From a virus: a stretch of DNA of 64,000 bases. Made by a program: the position numbers and the translations under genes. The stretch's first letter is position 1. Each line of letters opens with the position of its first letter. Positions 24,524 to 32,705 of this stretch are shown here, piece by piece. The notes beneath the pieces were generated by a model. It had not been told where the DNA came from and ran no database searches. It worked only from the letters and a program-made list of their open reading frames with translations. Where the stretch lies: positions 18,757 through 82,756 of IMG/VR virus record IMGVR_UViG_3300032006_000003; one strand, given 5' to 3'.

Positions 24524-25042
24524 TTACATCCCCCTATGTGTATTATCCATACGGATAGTGACTACTCTAGAGACTGTATTATACGCTGTAGTGTATGTAT
24601 TTAATAGACCCGTTATACGAGTTTCAACAGCTTCTTGTTCAATAATCTCTCGTTTTAATTCTTTAAGAGAATCATATTTATCCATTACAGCCCCTCGAAC
24701 TTCTTCTCGTGTCAATTTCTTTTTTCCTGCCTCCTCTCGTTCATCAGCAACTCGACTAACGGCAGTTGCATATCCCTCCTCAAAGGCTGCAATTAAAGCA
24801 TTTTTCTTAGCTTGTGCGTCAGATATTTGACTTTCAAGATAGGCTTTATACCCCCCGTACACAACTAAAAATTCTTCTAATTCTTTATTAGTTGAATTCA
24901 TCAAATCTGAGAATTCTAAATGTTCTCGATCTTCTAAATTAACCCCCAAGGTTGGAACCATTAAAGAATCTACATATCTAGATGCAGACCCTAACGCTTT
25001 CATTGGGGACCAGCTAGAGTCACGTCTTTGCATTGACACCAT
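24524..25042 (-). CDS. Helical hypothetical protein of the recombination block
   Basis: A 172-residue, mostly alpha-helical soluble protein with a long charged coiled-coil-like section (YKAYLESQISDAQAKKNALI, EEAGKKKLTREEVRGAVMDK). The last 40 residues form two amphipathic helices. No catalytic motif. It overlaps the end of the iron-sulfur nuclease gene by 43 nt and begins behind GGAGG spaced 6 nt. Being wedged between nuclease and resolvase, it may be a recombination accessory protein, which is inference from position only. Confidence 0.68.
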   Translation of the reverse strand: MVSMQRRDSSWSPMKALGSASRYVDSLMVPTLGVNLEDREHLEFSDLMNSTNKELEEFLVVYGGYKAYLESQISDAQAKKNALIAAFEEGYATAVSRVADEREEAGKKKLTREEVRGAVMDKYDSLKELKREIIEQEAVETRITGLLNTYTTAYNTVSRVVTIRMDNTHRGM

Positions 25043-25665
25043 CTATTACCTCCACATTTACTTGGTACTTCAATCATTTCCATAATACGTAAACACCGAT
25101 CTGTAATCTCTTTCCATTTCACCGGGTCACGCTGTAATTCAAACGCCTTTAGTTGTTGATCATTCTTATTCTCATATAATACCACACCATGATCCATTGG
25201 TAATAGATTTAAATAAATCTGTAATTGAATCTCATGTTCTGGTTTTGGGGCATTTTTAAGTGCATTAAAGCCCCTTGAATTAATTGACTTTAACTCCAAA
25301 GCTATCTCTTCATACTTCTCGTGAGCCAATATAAAGTCTACCCGCCCTGAAATAACAGGATACTCCAACTTAACTCGTAGTTCACGAGAAATTAATATAT
25401 CTAAATTTGCAAAATAGTCCTCCATTCGTTCTTCCAAATAAGACCCATTATCAAAAATACGTTGTAGTTTTGCGTCTAACGGTCGTTCTTTAATAAAACC
25501 ATTATAAGCTAAATACAAATATCTATCGCAAGTATTTCCTAAAGCAGAAGGATAAAACTTTCCTGCTTCCATTGGACTAAACTCTCCTGTTAGATATTTA
25601 TCCAACTCTTTTAAAAGCCATTTATCTTGTGGGAAGGTCACTCCAATTTGCTTAATGCCTGCCAT
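25000..25665 (-). CDS. PD-(D/E)XK exonuclease with iron-sulfur cysteines (Cas4/RecB-like)
   Basis: A 221-residue nuclease. Core residues: GRVDF (D110), ALELKS (E124/K126) and QLQIY (Q147/Y151), which is the RecB-type active-site order. One cysteine lies before the core (TCDRYLY, C46) and three after it (CGGNRWCQC, C204/C210/C212). This 1+3 cysteine layout is the 4Fe-4S clasp of Cas4 and AddB-type nucleases. It probably resects DNA ends for the RecA-like recombinase encoded just upstream. No CRISPR array or other cas gene is present, so a phage recombination role is more likely than spacer capture. Confidence 0.85.
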   Translation of the reverse strand: MAGIKQIGVTFPQDKWLLKELDKYLTGEFSPMEAGKFYPSALGNTCDRYLYLAYNGFIKERPLDAKLQRIFDNGSYLEERMEDYFANLDILISRELRVKLEYPVISGRVDFILAHEKYEEIALELKSINSRGFNALKNAPKPEHEIQLQIYLNLLPMDHGVVLYENKNDQQLKAFELQRDPVKWKEITDRCLRIMEMIEVPSKCGGNRWCQCKDVTLAGPQ

Positions 25666-25961
25666 AATGTCTCCTTTATATCTTTATATCCTACCTCTTT
25701 AATATGTAAAACATGTTGTACCATAGGTAATTCCATTAAGTCCATATCTCTTTTAATATCTCGTTTTTTATAATGTCCGTATATACCATCTGCTTCAATA
25801 ATCATGTTGATCTCAGGAATCCAGAAATCAACGACATACCGCATAAGAAAATGCTGTGTATCATATCGTAACCCAAACTCATCCAATATCTTTTCAATAA
25901 TTTTCTCCTGTGGGGTATTATCTTTAGGCGGTAAATTCATTTTGTAATTTTGTATAGGCAT
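25638..25961 (-). CDS. Vsr/DUF559-like small endonuclease
   Basis: A 107-residue protein with the compact restriction-endonuclease-like core of Vsr and DUF559 proteins: a helix with EKIIEKIL, RYVVDFWIPEINMIIEADG (acidic metal ligands in VVDFWIP and EADG), a KKRDIKRDMDL helix and a hydrophobic strand with HVLHIKEV. It likely nicks or cuts DNA in repair or recombination. The start is uncertain: ATG at 25961 or 25940, both inside the end of the recombinase gene and without a good ribosome site, so coupling by re-initiation is likely. Confidence 0.72.
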   Translation of the reverse strand: MPIQNYKMNLPPKDNTPQEKIIEKILDEFGLRYDTQHFLMRYVVDFWIPEINMIIEADGIYGHYKKRDIKRDMDLMELPMVQHVLHIKEVGYKDIKETLWQALSKLE

Positions 25962-26865
25962 CTGTATTAGTTAAAAAGAATTCTTTAATCCCATTCATTC
26001 CCATTGCCTTTTCTTCTCCATAAGTATACCACGGCCCCGCTTGTGTAATTAATTTTCGTGCTAATCCTTCTCTAATATAGCTTTCCAATATGTCAATACC
26101 GCCTTCCACACGGAAGGGTACGACCGCAGATTTCCAGTTTTCCCCTCCCACTTTACTCTTTCTAAGGCGTACTTCCATGTCAAATCCCACATTATCATTT
26201 CCCTCCTTAATCCAACCATTACGACGTACCTGTAATAGAAAATGAGCGAAGAACCCTTGTGCTAATCCTCCGGGCATATTATCTAATGCTACAGGTCCCA
26301 TACTTGATCGAACTTGATTAATAGCAATAAATGCTGATCCATGTTTTAAATTAGGTAATAGTCTTGGTAAAGAACTGTTTACAAATCGTGCTTGCCATGC
26401 AATTGGACTATATGAAAAATCTTCATCATGAATAGCTGTTGGAACAATTCCTGCAATACTATCTAAAACAATTAAATCCACTCCAGCCTGCATGAGTTCC
26501 CTAACTGTGTCCATTGCTTCTTCCCCATTCGTGGGTTGGGCTACCATAACATTACTGCTATCTACTCCACATTTCTCTACCCATGCTGCATCCCATGACA
26601 ATTCAGTATCAATCCATGCTGCGATTCCCCCCTCTCGTTGAACACTAACAACTGCTTGAGAGGCTAAATAAGACTTCCCTACGTTAGTTGGTCCGTATAC
26701 AAGAGTCATTCTTTTCTTAGGTATACCACCACCAGTAAGAGTATCAAGAGCAGGAATCCCGAAAGCGATACGTCCATAGGAAAAATCATCGCTATCACCT
26801 CGCAGTAAATTTAACGATTTTGATTTTAATAAACTTTCAATTGCTTCATCCGCAGTCTTCTTCAT
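25924..26865 (-). CDS. RecA/RadA-like recombinase
   Basis: A 313-residue strand-exchange ATPase. Motifs: Walker A GPTNVGKS (about 58-65), a catalytic glutamate in WIDTELSW, Walker B DLIVLDSI (about 130), a DNA-binding loop region and INQVRSSMG, and a PGG block before the last strands. It would form filaments on single-stranded DNA to promote homologous recombination and replication restart. Neighbours (SSB-like, iron-sulfur nuclease, RuvC-like) form a full recombination set. UvsX or archaeal RadA relationship cannot be decided here. Confidence 0.85.
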   Translation of the reverse strand: MKKTADEAIESLLKSKSLNLLRGDSDDFSYGRIAFGIPALDTLTGGGIPKKRMTLVYGPTNVGKSYLASQAVVSVQREGGIAAWIDTELSWDAAWVEKCGVDSSNVMVAQPTNGEEAMDTVRELMQAGVDLIVLDSIAGIVPTAIHDEDFSYSPIAWQARFVNSSLPRLLPNLKHGSAFIAINQVRSSMGPVALDNMPGGLAQGFFAHFLLQVRRNGWIKEGNDNVGFDMEVRLRKSKVGGENWKSAVVPFRVEGGIDILESYIREGLARKLITQAGPWYTYGEEKAMGMNGIKEFFLTNTDAYTKLQNEFTA

Positions 26866-27131
26866 TCTCGTTGCCTCCTATGTACTGCTTCTGCCCATGC
26901 AAAATAAACAGCACAACATTGAATAATTTCTTCATACATGTGGATATCATCTTGTTCCCAAATTGCTCTAGCTACTTCACCATTCTCTTCTGTAGCAATT
27001 ACATTCCAATATTCATCAGAATGGGCTTTTTGATCTCCATACATGGAATCTTGTCTTTCTCGTTCTTTTAAAACATCTTCTAATACTATTGCTCTCGCCA
27101 CTTCATTTTCCATATTATCCTCCTGACTCAT
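26862..27131 (-). CDS. MazG-like all-alpha protein
   Basis: An 89-residue helical protein with the pattern KERERQDSMYGDQ ... HSDEYWNVIATEENGEVARA ... EEIIQCCAVYFAWAEAV. The RQxxxxGxQ start, EENGEVAxA and the helix with acidic residues before CCAVYFAW match small phage MazG-like NTP pyrophosphohydrolases, which bind magnesium through acidic side chains and cleave NTPs or ppGpp-like nucleotides. Residue spacing is shorter than in cellular MazG, so activity is not certain. Its stop overlaps the recombinase start. Confidence 0.66.
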   Translation of the reverse strand: MSQEDNMENEVARAIVLEDVLKERERQDSMYGDQKAHSDEYWNVIATEENGEVARAIWEQDDIHMYEEIIQCCAVYFAWAEAVHRRQRE

Positions 27132-27336
27132 CTAGCATCTCATCTATATCATGATCAACTCTCTCTTTTATAAATGTCCAGACCTGATCAGCAGCTTCTT
27201 TAGACTCCTCTAATTGCTGTTGAATAGGTAACTCGGTATCAATCTGATCGACGGATAAATCTATACGACCATACTGATTAGTTTGTAAATCTCCTACTCT
27301 AAATGTAAATCCTAAATGCATACTAACTTTTGGCAT
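27115..27336 (-). CDS. Small acidic hypothetical protein
   Basis: A 73-residue soluble protein, first half beta-like (SMHLGFTFRVGDLQTNQYGR, then IDLSVDQI), second half an acidic helix (EESKEAADQVWTFIKERVDHDIDEML). Not recognised. It is the first gene after the structured RNA that follows the polymerase gene, with AGGAGG 6 nt before the ATG, and overlaps the MazG-like gene by 17 nt. Confidence 0.66.
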   Translation of the reverse strand: MPKVSMHLGFTFRVGDLQTNQYGRIDLSVDQIDTELPIQQQLEESKEAADQVWTFIKERVDHDIDEMLDESGG

Positions 27337-27354
27337 TCTTTCCTCCTACTATTT

Positions 27355-27466
27355 GACTTATGAGGGCTTTCAGGCTTATCCCTCTAGCAAGGCTTACCAC
27401 GTCTGGTTATATCCAGTTTTTGAACCTCCTAGGCAATCGCCTAAACCTACCCACGTACCTTGTCTA
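27355..27466 (-). ncRNA. Structured intergenic RNA downstream of polA, unknown class
   Basis: The 130-nt gap between polymerase and the 73-residue gene is unusually GC-rich for this genome and reads as nested stems on the minus strand. P1 is CAAGG/CCUUG (27458-27462 with 27388-27392), enclosing P2 UAGGC-GAUU-GCCUA (27430-27443) and P3 CUGG-AUAUAA-CCAG (27403-27416). A further stem GAGGG/CCCUC (27362-27366 with 27380-27384) follows. ACGUGG occurs twice within P1 and UAAGCCU occurs twice. No tRNA cloverleaf, ribozyme core or riboswitch consensus I know fits. It may be a cis-regulator of the next gene, a processed small RNA or a polymerase mRNA end. Confidence 0.6.
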
Positions 27467-27467
27467 A

Positions 27468-29438
27468 TTATTCCCAATCTATAAAATCCTCCATTCTTGT
27501 TTTAAAATGTCCATTGGACAATGCCTTATCTAAATCTACTTTGGTTGCCCACGATGGATCACATAATTCCATATCCACTTGGAGTGGTATGTTCAAACTA
27601 TTTGTAATCATAACATCTTTAATCTGATCTGGCAAGGTTCTAATGTCGTCTTTATGTATTTCACATATCACTTCGTCATGTACCTGTAATAATAAATGAC
27701 TTTTAGTATCTTGTAATAACTTATGTACTTCAATTAAGCGTTCATTTAATATATCAGCACTAGTTCCTTGAACTAAGTAGTTAACTCCTTTATACCCTAA
27801 ATCGGCAGGAATCTTATATATCCGACCATATCTATTCTTAATCCATCCCCGTGTCTCTACAGTTTGAACTACGGAATCAAAGAACGGCTTAGACCCCTTT
27901 AGCCCTGCGAAATAGCGTTTTTTATATTGCCCCGCCTCTTTAGGACTAGTTCCTAATTGAATCGCTAATTTCTTATTACCGATACCATAAATAGTTCCGA
28001 AGGTTATGGCCTTTGCCATCTGTCTATAGAACTTAAAATCATCTTTATCTTCATCTGTATTAAACGCAAGCTTTGCTGCTTCCCCATGAAAGTCTACATC
28101 TGTTCGATTTAATAATGTATTGATCTCTTCATTTTGTAAATAACTTAGAAAGACTCTTACTTCCATCTGTGAGTAATCAAAACCTACCAAATAATAATCA
28201 GGGCGAGGTCTAAATAATCTACGGATTGCAATTTGATAATCTATAGACTCGTCAAAGGATTCATCTCCTATAAAAGCCCATGTATCAATTACTTCGGGAC
28301 TTAGATTAGCGGTTCCTGAATCTCCTTTCGCTGCTAAAATTGCATTAACCCTCTGCGCCACTTCTTCTCTATCTTCATCTGATAAATCTAAATCTGCTAA
28401 CTTAAAATGATTACGAGGTATGTTCTGTAGGTTTGGTTCCCTAGAAGATAGTCTTCCTGTAACCGTTCCCCAATTACAGAAACCTGTATGTAATTCTGTT
28501 ACCTCTTTATTAGGTTCAAGATAGGTAGAACGTAATTTTTCTAATGTTCTATACTGTCGTATATATCCTGCAACAGGATGATTTAATCTGACTAAAGCTG
28601 CTTCACTCCATGACTGCGCCCCTTTAGGAGTTAATACAGGAGAATATATACCGTGAGAATTTAATATCTCCCCCATTTGCTTTGTACTATTAATATTAAA
28701 CTCGCCAACCAAAGAATGAATCTTTGTTTGTAAATAGTCTTTACGCTTTTCAATCTTTTGCATCGCCGTATCAACATACTCTGTATCAATTTGAATCCCT
28801 CTATGTTCCATTTTAAAGAGAGCATAAGTTAATTCAATCTCTAACTCTAATATCTCTTCTTGATTTGATTTCTTTATTATTCCTAATGCATCATGATATA
28901 ACTTCCGTGTCCAATAGACATCTTTCTCACAATACGGTCCTAATATATCGGGAGGGGCTAAAGAAAAATCTTTATTCCATTTATTACTACGTAACTGTTT
29001 TTTGGTATCTATATCATACTGAGCGTCCGACTCTCCATACCGCCGTTTTATCGTCTGAGTCAGTCCTAAATCTTTAACTGAAGCTGACTCGATTAGACGT
29101 ACCATTACAATTACATCCACTAATCTACTCTCTAAGGTGTTTAACCCCTCCTTCTCTAAAAAATGTAAATCGAATTTAATGTTATATCCGATTAGAGTCG
29201 AACAACCACTCAGTATGGTCATTAAATTGTTTATTGTTTCGGGAGGAAGATTGCTTCCCTGTTGATGCCTAAAGGGGAAATAGTATGTGTCCCCATTCAA
29301 TCCTGCTACACCAACCCCACAAATTTGATTCATGCCAAACGCATCTAACCCATTTGTTTCTACATCCACAATTAAGGTGTCTTGTATTTTTAATATTTGC
29401 TCAACTTCATTATATTGAGCAAGTGTTTCGACAAGCAT
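27468..29438 (-). CDS. polA: DNA polymerase family A with 3'-5' exonuclease
   Basis: A 656-residue replicative polymerase. The proofreading domain has LIVDVETNG (D25/E27), LIGYNIKFDLHFL and YCEKDVYWTRKLY (exo III). The polymerase domain shows TGRLSSREPNLQNIP, motif A VGFDYSQMEVRVF, motif B RQMAKAITFGTIYGIG and motif C LQVHDEV. There is no 5'-3' exonuclease domain. At the position equivalent to E. coli Pol I 762 the residue is phenylalanine (the F in AITFG). It copies phage DNA with the helicase and primase genes just upstream. It is followed by the structured RNA. Confidence 0.93.
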   Translation of the reverse strand: MLVETLAQYNEVEQILKIQDTLIVDVETNGLDAFGMNQICGVGVAGLNGDTYYFPFRHQQGSNLPPETINNLMTILSGCSTLIGYNIKFDLHFLEKEGLNTLESRLVDVIVMVRLIESASVKDLGLTQTIKRRYGESDAQYDIDTKKQLRSNKWNKDFSLAPPDILGPYCEKDVYWTRKLYHDALGIIKKSNQEEILELEIELTYALFKMEHRGIQIDTEYVDTAMQKIEKRKDYLQTKIHSLVGEFNINSTKQMGEILNSHGIYSPVLTPKGAQSWSEAALVRLNHPVAGYIRQYRTLEKLRSTYLEPNKEVTELHTGFCNWGTVTGRLSSREPNLQNIPRNHFKLADLDLSDEDREEVAQRVNAILAAKGDSGTANLSPEVIDTWAFIGDESFDESIDYQIAIRRLFRPRPDYYLVGFDYSQMEVRVFLSYLQNEEINTLLNRTDVDFHGEAAKLAFNTDEDKDDFKFYRQMAKAITFGTIYGIGNKKLAIQLGTSPKEAGQYKKRYFAGLKGSKPFFDSVVQTVETRGWIKNRYGRIYKIPADLGYKGVNYLVQGTSADILNERLIEVHKLLQDTKSHLLLQVHDEVICEIHKDDIRTLPDQIKDVMITNSLNIPLQVDMELCDPSWATKVDLDKALSNGHFKTRMEDFIDWE

Positions 29439-29453
29439 CTCCCCTCCCGAACT

Positions 29454-30152
29454 TTAAAATAAATCGTCGCTTTCGGCATCAACTTTCACTACATCACCTG
29501 TCCCATTTTGAGACTCTTCATTTCCTCCGCCATAACGACTAAGGAAATATTCTCGAATAGTAGGAAGGTCTGTAACATCTTCCGACCTATCATCAGGAAC
29601 ATCAGTATCTCGTGCTGTTGCTGCTATAGTATATGACGTATCGTACATACCTGTACCAGTTCTTTTTACTCGAATGACACCCTTATTTAGAGTTCCCCAA
29701 TCGTGGTAAATATCTACTAACTGGTTCCAAATATAATCACTTCGTCCAAAGGTTAATGTAATCACCCTAAAGTCATTAACTTCTTCTTTGAAAAGTTTTC
29801 TCCCACCGGGACCTGTAACTTCAATACAATCGTCTGTTCGTTTATCTGGATGAACAATCTCATGTACATATCCCCAAAAGGCAAATTTGTGTGAAGGTCT
29901 GTAAGTATCTGGAACCATACTAGTATCCACATCCTTATCAGACAGGAGATTTATCCAACGTCCACCTGACTGATAGGTATATAAATATAGTTCATCAAGT
30001 AAATTATCGCCCTCATCACCTGTGGCTACAGGGGTAATAAATGCCTGATCTCCATCCTTAAACCAAATCTCTCGTCGTGGAGGTTGTGAATCTTGTCTGG
30101 TCTGTGACCATGTTTCTACTCTTGTCGCTGCTATTTTACTTATACCGCCCAT
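29454..30152 (-). CDS. Single-stranded DNA-binding-like protein with acidic C-terminal tail
   Basis: A 232-residue protein with a beta-rich core (FKDGDQAFITPVATGDEGDN, YLYTYQSGGRWINLL, KFAFWGYVHEI, FRVITLTFG) suggestive of an OB-fold. The flexible C-terminus ends VDAESDDLF. An acidic tail finishing with phenylalanine is typical of SSBs and T7 gp2.5-type proteins, where it recruits polymerase and helicase. The position between primase and polymerase genes supports this. Sequence similarity to a named SSB family is not obvious by eye, so the call is inferred. Confidence 0.66.
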   Translation of the reverse strand: MGGISKIAATRVETWSQTRQDSQPPRREIWFKDGDQAFITPVATGDEGDNLLDELYLYTYQSGGRWINLLSDKDVDTSMVPDTYRPSHKFAFWGYVHEIVHPDKRTDDCIEVTGPGGRKLFKEEVNDFRVITLTFGRSDYIWNQLVDIYHDWGTLNKGVIRVKRTGTGMYDTSYTIAATARDTDVPDDRSEDVTDLPTIREYFLSRYGGGNEESQNGTGDVVKVDAESDDLF

Positions 30153-30164
30153 TTAATTTTCCTC

Positions 30165-31025
30165 CTACCACAAAGCCCTATTCTCTAAAGCCTCGTGTAA
30201 TATTTGTGAATCTCGTATATCTTGAACATCCTTATAACCTTTAGGAATCTGTACAGTACTTACTATACACCTTTGGCTAAGAGTCGTCAAAACTTTTTCT
30301 GTAGCTTTTGAGCCTGCTTCATCGTTATCTAAACAAAGCACTATCTCATTTGTTGGTAGCTGTAATAACTTTTCTTGTTGGACCCTAGATGCATTGGCTC
30401 CTAGAAGTGCTACAGACGTGTATCCATGTTGGTCAAGCCACATTGTATCTAAGCATCCCTCCGTTACGCAAATAAATGGTTGTGGAGTAACATGATTATT
30501 TCCAAATAAAACTTGCGACTTCTTTAAACCTTTGGAGTATAAATACTTCGGAGTCATATATAATCTTCTAGTGATCCATCCAACTACCTTCTTTCCCTCA
30601 AAAATAGGGATTACCAAACTATTCTCTAAATCAACTGCACACCTCCATTTACTTAATGTTTCTTTATTAAACTCTCTATTGAATATCCACTCAGGGACAT
30701 ATCCCATCTCATACGGAAATTCTACTTCAGACATCTCTACTATGTCAACATCTTCTTCAGTATCAAACATATTTAAATCAAATGTTAATTGTTTTGTTAA
30801 GAGTACTTCATCTATAGCATCCCATGATATCTTTAAATACTTGGCGAGAAATCCTTTTAACCCCCCTTGTCCACATCCTGCATGACAAATCCATACTCCT
30901 TTATCTAAATTAACTGAGAGTGATGGTTCTACGTCAGAATGAAATGGGCAAGTCATGTTAAATTCATCACGATCTGCTGGAACATTAATTCCTGACTCTA
31001 ATAGTACAGAGGCCCAATTTACCAT
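30165..31025 (-). CDS. DnaG-type DNA primase (zinc finger plus TOPRIM)
   Basis: A 286-residue primase. The N-terminal CHC2-type zinc site is TCPFH (C26/H29) with ICHAGC (C47/C51). A catalytic core follows, with the TOPRIM blocks CVTEGCLDT (about 190) and LCLDNDEAG (about 231). It makes RNA primers for lagging-strand synthesis. It lies next to the DnaB-like helicase gene, its usual partner, separated by a small zinc-ribbon gene whose stop overlaps its start (TAATG). Shorter than bacterial DnaG because the helicase-interaction domain is missing or minimal. Confidence 0.88.
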   Translation of the reverse strand: MVNWASVLLESGINVPADRDEFNMTCPFHSDVEPSLSVNLDKGVWICHAGCGQGGLKGFLAKYLKISWDAIDEVLLTKQLTFDLNMFDTEEDVDIVEMSEVEFPYEMGYVPEWIFNREFNKETLSKWRCAVDLENSLVIPIFEGKKVVGWITRRLYMTPKYLYSKGLKKSQVLFGNNHVTPQPFICVTEGCLDTMWLDQHGYTSVALLGANASRVQQEKLLQLPTNEIVLCLDNDEAGSKATEKVLTTLSQRCIVSTVQIPKGYKDVQDIRDSQILHEALENRALW

Positions 31026-31207
31026 TACGCTTTTTTATCCTTCCTCAAGAAAAAGACTACCTCATTCTTATAACCACAATACGGGCAGGGTAGTGACCCT
31101 TGCTGAATATGTCCAACCGTTGCATCAATTCGTTGTCTACAACCCTTACATAATTTTGGTTTGCCTACTGCTACCCTACTCTTATCTAATAACCAATTCA
31201 TAATCAT
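31025..31207 (-). CDS. Small zinc-ribbon protein of the primase-helicase block
   Basis: A 60-residue protein with CKGC (about residues 20-23) and CPYC (about 41-44) separated by a short hairpin, a standard zinc ribbon, ending in a basic tail (LRKDKKA). An AGGAGG sits 6 nt before the first ATG. Placed between helicase and primase genes, it may assist primase DNA binding or helicase-primase contact; this is inference from location. Confidence 0.72.
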   Translation of the reverse strand: MIMNWLLDKSRVAVGKPKLCKGCRQRIDATVGHIQQGSLPCPYCGYKNEVVFFLRKDKKA

Positions 31208-31217
31208 TACTTACCTC

Positions 31218-32453
31218 CTAATAATCCGGGTTTACTTCATAAATCTCGCCTATATCTGGGTTCCAATGCATAACTGACGTTTCTACAAATGACTCAGCAT
31301 CTCTGTATTTTTGGTATTGAATTAGCCTTCTAGTAGGCATATCTTCTACCTCGCACATTGAGAGTACTACATCAGACGCTCTTAGTAAAGCATCTCCAAA
31401 TGCAACTTGGTCAGCTTGTGGGGGTCTATATATATCTGCCGCATCTCTATTTGCTTGTGTAGCGGCTAACATGCTTACATCATTCGATGTACATAAGTTC
31501 TTTAATCCGTAAAATAATGCATGACTTTCTTCCCATGCTTGTCGTCTACCGTTTCCACTTTGAATTAAATATACACCATCAATCACTACAAAATCAGGAG
31601 AGTGTTTCCTAATTAAATTAGCAATAGAAGATAAGGTAATACCATTTTGTCCTGCAATATGGTCACAAATTAATAGTGGTCTACCATCTAGTTCTTGTAA
31701 GAAAGTTTTATAGGCGTTTTCATCTATAGCTTCGCCACTTCGTAAGGCTCTATGCGAAAAGTTATACCCCATTATATTAGCCATAATTACGTCTGCTCGT
31801 AAACTAATTGCTGATAAGGGCATCTCCGTAGAAATTAATAAGGTTTTATATCCTTGAGAAGCTGCTACGGCAGCTGAATGTACCAATAACCAAGTCTTTC
31901 CAATAGAGGGTCGAGCAAAAACTGAAATCAATTCTCCCGACAACCATCCAACACCTGTCTTATTAATAGCATCAAATATAGTAGGCATCCCTAAAATGCC
32001 TCCTTGAATATTTCGTTGAGCATTTCGGGCTTGCCACTCTTCATACCTAGTTAATGCGCCTGATCCATAAGGTACTACATCTTCATCATAAACTACACCA
32101 ACATCATTCAATGCAGTTGTAATAGACGCATATGCTTTCTTAGGATCATCTTGCAATAATGGTTTATTATCTTGAAAAACTCCTACAATCTGACGATATA
32201 GAACCTGTCGTTTAAAACTATCTAAAGTATACTCTAACTGTAATGTTTGAGCCGCAGGGTCTAAGGTTGGAAAATTCTCTTGTAATATCTCAGGCGAAGG
32301 GAACTCTCCATAGTTATCAAAATGCCTAAGAAGAAATTCATATGCATCCCCATGAATTGCAAAATCTTTAGTTGTATACCTAAACTGTCGTAACGCTTTC
32401 GGACTTTCCAATCCAAATACTATTCCTGACTCAATAAACTCAAAGCTTTCCAC
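31218..32453 (-). CDS. Replicative DNA helicase (DnaB-like)
   Basis: A 411-residue helicase. The N-terminal about 120 residues are helical (DnaB-type collar). The RecA-fold motor begins near 170 with SGELISVFARPSIGKTWLL (Walker A about 180-188), then LISTEMPLSAI, Walker B DFVVIDGVYL, LAATQANR (sensor), and a late arginine-containing block (RLIQYQKYRDAE). It unwinds DNA at the phage fork and pairs with the primase gene downstream. Confidence 0.88.
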   Translation of the reverse strand: MESFEFIESGIVFGLESPKALRQFRYTTKDFAIHGDAYEFLLRHFDNYGEFPSPEILQENFPTLDPAAQTLQLEYTLDSFKRQVLYRQIVGVFQDNKPLLQDDPKKAYASITTALNDVGVVYDEDVVPYGSGALTRYEEWQARNAQRNIQGGILGMPTIFDAINKTGVGWLSGELISVFARPSIGKTWLLVHSAAVAASQGYKTLLISTEMPLSAISLRADVIMANIMGYNFSHRALRSGEAIDENAYKTFLQELDGRPLLICDHIAGQNGITLSSIANLIRKHSPDFVVIDGVYLIQSGNGRRQAWEESHALFYGLKNLCTSNDVSMLAATQANRDAADIYRPPQADQVAFGDALLRASDVVLSMCEVEDMPTRRLIQYQKYRDAESFVETSVMHWNPDIGEIYEVNPDY

Positions 32454-32456
32454 TAC

Positions 32457-32705
32457 TTACCTCCTTGTCGAAAAGACTTCTTCCATAAGGTTTCCTTCAT
32501 TATCTTCCCCATATACAGAACATGTCAAGTAGTTAGATGCCTGTATTCGGGCAATTAAGACAGCTTCTTTTAAATTTGTATGCTTTCCGAAGTCGGCAAT
32601 CTCAGATAAATCTGTCTCAGCTAAAACTCTATAGTAAGTAGGTGTAGGTGTCAAGAGGCTCTTTTTAATCAGCGATCCCCGTTGCCCACGCTTCATGTAA
32701 GGCAT
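32457..32705 (-). CDS. Small hypothetical protein overlapping the sigma gene
   Basis: An 82-residue protein from the ATG at 32705, chosen because GGAGG lies 5 nt upstream; further upstream ATG codons lack a site. The start is basic (MPYMKRGQRGSLIKK), the rest alpha/beta (YYRVLAETDLSEIADFG, LKEAVLIARIQASNYLTCSV). Not recognised. It overlaps the last 41 nt of the sigma-factor gene in another frame and ends 3 nt before the helicase start. Confidence 0.62.
   Translation of the reverse strand: MPYMKRGQRGSLIKKSLLTPTPTYYRVLAETDLSEIADFGKHTNLKEAVLIARIQASNYLTCSVYGEDNEGNLMEEVFSTRR

Noticed and set aside
25000-25665. Cas4-like nuclease as part of a phage CRISPR system
   Set aside because: No repeat-spacer array and no cas1, cas2 or effector gene is visible. 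The neighbours are recombination genes.
27337-27467. tRNA or cobalamin riboswitch in the post-polA gap
   Set aside because: GGTTCAAAA resembles a T-loop but the flanking arms do not pair as a cloverleaf. AGCCUGAAAGCC loosely resembles the B12 box but the rest of the cobalamin riboswitch core is absent, and the reductase gene is elsewhere.
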